64,000 nt of DNA from a bacterium (GTDB lineage Bacteria; Planctomycetota; Planctomycetia; Pirellulales; Pirellulaceae), in assembly GCA_030430075.1 (NCBI GenBank), contig JAUIGN010000001.1:124001-188000 (forward strand). Reading direction: 5' to 3'. The notes beneath the pieces are model-generated. The model did not search any database. It was not told the DNA's origin and saw only the letters and a list, made by a program, of their open reading frames with translations. This document shows, piece by piece, positions 63,989 through 64,000 of this stretch (its first letter is position 1; every line of letters starts with the position of its first letter). The position numbers and the translations under genes are program-made.

Positions 63989-64000
63989 GACCCGCCCCAG

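Overview
This GC-rich window reads as the chromosome of a flagellated planctomycete (Planctomycetota, probably Pirellulales-like; inference). Pointers are a secreted DUF1549/DUF1553 cytochrome-like protein, a Tat-exported Gfo/Idh/MocA oxidoreductase, three ECF sigma factors (two next to membrane proteins that look like their anti-sigma factors), an ExbB/ExbD cluster preceded by large exported repeat proteins, and families of short dispersed repeats. I see no rRNA, tRNA, CRISPR array, prophage or transposase gene. Nearly all coding sequence is on long, intact, tightly packed genes.

Left part (1-14,851): a soluble histidine kinase, a textbook rpsO-pnp pair with a strong intrinsic terminator, an exported gamma-glutamyltranspeptidase-like enzyme, a Tat-exported oxidoreductase, a 900-base repeat-filled gap, an ECF sigma factor, a cobalamin adenosyltransferase, and a nitrogen-control unit: ammonium channel amt, PII protein glnK (Tyr51 kept) and PII uridylyltransferase glnD.

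Flagellar block (15,032-29,980, minus strand): in order of transcription, a FlgN-like small protein, a histidine kinase, a sigma-54-type response regulator, then fliE-F-G-H-I-J-N-O-P-Q-R-flhB. It builds the MS ring, switch and export apparatus. fliK, fliL, fliM, flgB and flgC are absent from their usual places. FlhB lacks the NPTH self-cleavage motif, FliG carries two long inserted linkers, and the regulator has GAFTSA instead of GAFTGA. Two 165-base repeat elements and one miniature version sit inside this block.

Middle (30,612-48,266): a hydrolase-fold protein that has lost its catalytic triad, malate dehydrogenase, a pair of related membrane proteins of unknown role, an ECF sigma factor with a VWA-domain membrane protein that looks like a fused anti-sigma factor, and a five-gene proton-channel cluster (two large exported repeat proteins, ExbB, two ExbD). 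A XerD recombinase and an acyltransferase follow.

Right part (48,281-63,988): translation genes rpmE-prfA-prmC; a small conserved-looking protein; a sigma/anti-sigma pair; an FHA protein; a complete glycine cleavage operon gcvT-gcvH-gcvPA-gcvPB that ends in a lipoate/octanoate transferase, the enzyme type that would lipoylate GcvH; a secreted protein made of three tandem copies of an unrecognised domain; and the DUF1549/DUF1553 protein at the right edge.

The observations most worth following are the 165-base element family with terminal inverted repeats, the NPTH-less FlhB, the triad-less hydrolase, the sigma/VWA pair behind a hairpin and a TTG start, and the triple-repeat secreted protein.
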